DNA of 36,259 nucleotides, taken from positions 1-36,259 of the IMG/VR virus record IMGVR_UViG_3300026518_000031. The stretch is one strand, 5' to 3'. This stretch comes from a virus. Positions 35,410-36,259 of this stretch are shown piece by piece. Made by a program: the position numbers and the translations under genes. Under the pieces are notes generated by a model. It did not search any database. It was not told where the DNA came from and saw only the letters and a program-made list of their open reading frames with translations. How positions within the stretch are numbered: position 1 is the first letter of the stretch; each line of letters starts with the position of its first letter.

Positions 35410-36259
35410 TCATTTCTGCATTGCCTGCAATGCGGAGAGCAGCGCCTTAGCGTCTTTCGCTAACGTCTGCACTTCTGTGAGCAGCGCATCAGCCTGGCGT
35501 TTGAGGTCGTAGGCGAGATTCAGTGCTTCTCCAACATCGCACGGGTCTTGGTCTGGCGGGTCGGGGTCTGGTGGTGTATCCGGCCAAGTTTTGAGCGCGT
35601 CCACAAACGGCCTGCGTAGCGGCCAGCCCGCGGAAAGCCACTCCGCTTTCCAGGCGCCAACGCCCACCGCGCCCAGGTCGTGGGCTTTGGCAACCGCGGC
35701 ATAAAACTGCTTCGCGGTGGGGCACCAATACGGATCGTTGCGGCAGTATGCCGGGAAAACAGGCCAGAAGGGGAGGTCAGCGATTGCCATGTGCTCGCGG
35801 TGGCTCCGTTCCACCTGCGCTGCAGCGTTGGTGGCCTGCTCCCAATAAACCTGCGGTGCCCAGCCGCCGTTGAGTACACGCGCCCACTCATGCCAGCGGA
35901 TGGGGTGGAGGGTGGGGTAGCGGAAACTTTCCAGCCACACGGATAACCCAGCCTCTTTGAGCGGCCTCACCAGTTTCGTGGCGTCGCCCGCTCTGGCCGT
36001 GCGCTCCCACTCGGCCTCGGCATCCACGAAGTAGGTGTCAAATGCCAAAATCTCACGTGCACGCAAAACGGCGCGCGCCTCTCGCTCAGGGCCCACAAAC
36101 CCCAACCACTTGCGCCCGTAGTGATAGCCCCAGGCTGCTATTTCGTAGCCCGCCTTGTGCAACGCTGCCGCTGTGTCCGTGTAAAGGCGCTGGTCGTTTG
36201 CGAATTCGGAGTACAGCCCGCCGCCGTCCACCACCTTGAACGCCCACACCCGCGCCCCG
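35410..36259 (-). CDS. Candidate lysin (TIM-barrel glycosidase-like), main part
   Basis: This is the main part of the gene that starts at 260. The barrel-like region includes WAFKVVDGGGLYSEF, a helix, GYEIAAWGYHYGRKWLGF, ILAFDTYFVDAEAEWE with paired acidic residues (D-x-E-x-E), GLSVWLESFRYPT, GWAPQVYWEQA and LGAVGVGAWKAEWL, resembling GH25-like or related lysozyme barrels. A Pro/Asp linker (PDTPPDPDPPDQDP) leads to a C-terminal coiled coil. The next gene is an XhlA-like membrane protein. A tail-associated hydrolase is the alternative. Confidence 0.75.
   Translation of the reverse strand, partial: GARVWAFKVVDGGGLYSEFANDQRLYTDTAAALHKAGYEIAAWGYHYGRKWLGFVGPEREARAVLRAREILAFDTYFVDAEAEWERTARAGDATKLVRPLKEAGLSVWLESFRYPTLHPIRWHEWARVLNGGWAPQVYWEQATNAAAQVERSHREHMAIADLPFWPVFPAYCRNDPYWCPTAKQFYAAVAKAHDLGAVGVGAWKAEWLSAGWPLRRPFVDALKTWPDTPPDPDPPDQDPCDVGEALNLAYDLKRQADALLTEVQTLAKDAKALLSALQAMQK
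36095..36259. repeat. Terminal overlap, right copy
   Basis: It is the partner of 1-165, with G at 36133 where the left copy has T. Both copies keep the lysin-like frame open. Confidence 0.9.

Overview
The window is an essentially complete genome of a tailed double-stranded DNA phage with a siphovirus gene plan. The first 165 bases recur at the end (36095-36259) with one synonymous difference, and the repeat lies inside one gene, so the contig closes into a circle of about 36,094 bp. The sequence is GC-rich, with AGGAGG-type ribosome sites, ATGA-type gene overlaps and near-consensus sigma70 promoters, so the host is a bacterium. I cannot name its phylum from the sequence. I see no integrase, excisionase or CI-type repressor, so the lifestyle is open.

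Late region, leftward (minus strand), from a divergent promoter region near 18.25-18.45 kb down to position 1 and across the contig joint to 33 kb. In order of transcription: a ParB/DUF4417-like protein; small and large terminase; portal; Mu-F-like head protein; scaffold; decoration protein; major capsid; head-tail connectors; tail terminator; major tail protein; two tail-assembly chaperones joined by a programmed -1 frameshift on A AAA AAC; tape measure; distal tail and baseplate proteins; a fibre-like protein with a C1q-like tip; a small secreted protein; a TIM-barrel candidate lysin spanning the joint; an XhlA-like coiled-coil membrane protein; a metallophosphoesterase; a holin-like protein; and a DUF2227-like membrane protein. 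A second copy of the late promoter box (34042-34063) precedes the holin.

Early region, leftward, 27.5 to 19.1 kb, from a perfect TTGACA-17-TATAAT promoter: RecT-like annealase, a small coiled-coil protein, a cytosine-C5 methyltransferase-like protein, a helix-turn-helix replication initiator with iterons inside its gene (candidate origin), DnaB-like helicase, two further methyltransferases, MazG-like pyrophosphohydrolase, a zinc-finger protein, a PD-(D/E)xK nuclease and several small proteins. A defective tRNA-like element lies at 26451-26526.

Rightward regions. A two-gene unit at 18.4-19.0 kb has an operator-like palindrome over its promoter. A longer unit runs from 27.6 to 32.9 kb, starts with a structured leader and ends at a bidirectional terminator. 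The most unusual content is at 28785-30755: five short genes, each followed by an integron attC recombination site. All five attC sites have R and L arms with two extrahelical bases 6 bp apart. In all five cassettes the first seven bases are the exact reverse complement of the R'' core of that cassette's own attC, which is what insertion of circular cassettes predicts. The phage therefore carries an integron-type cassette array without an integrase gene. Beyond the array are membrane proteins, the last of which joins four membrane segments to a C-terminal helix-turn-helix; its gene contains nine GTCCA/TGGAC motifs in about 170 bp.
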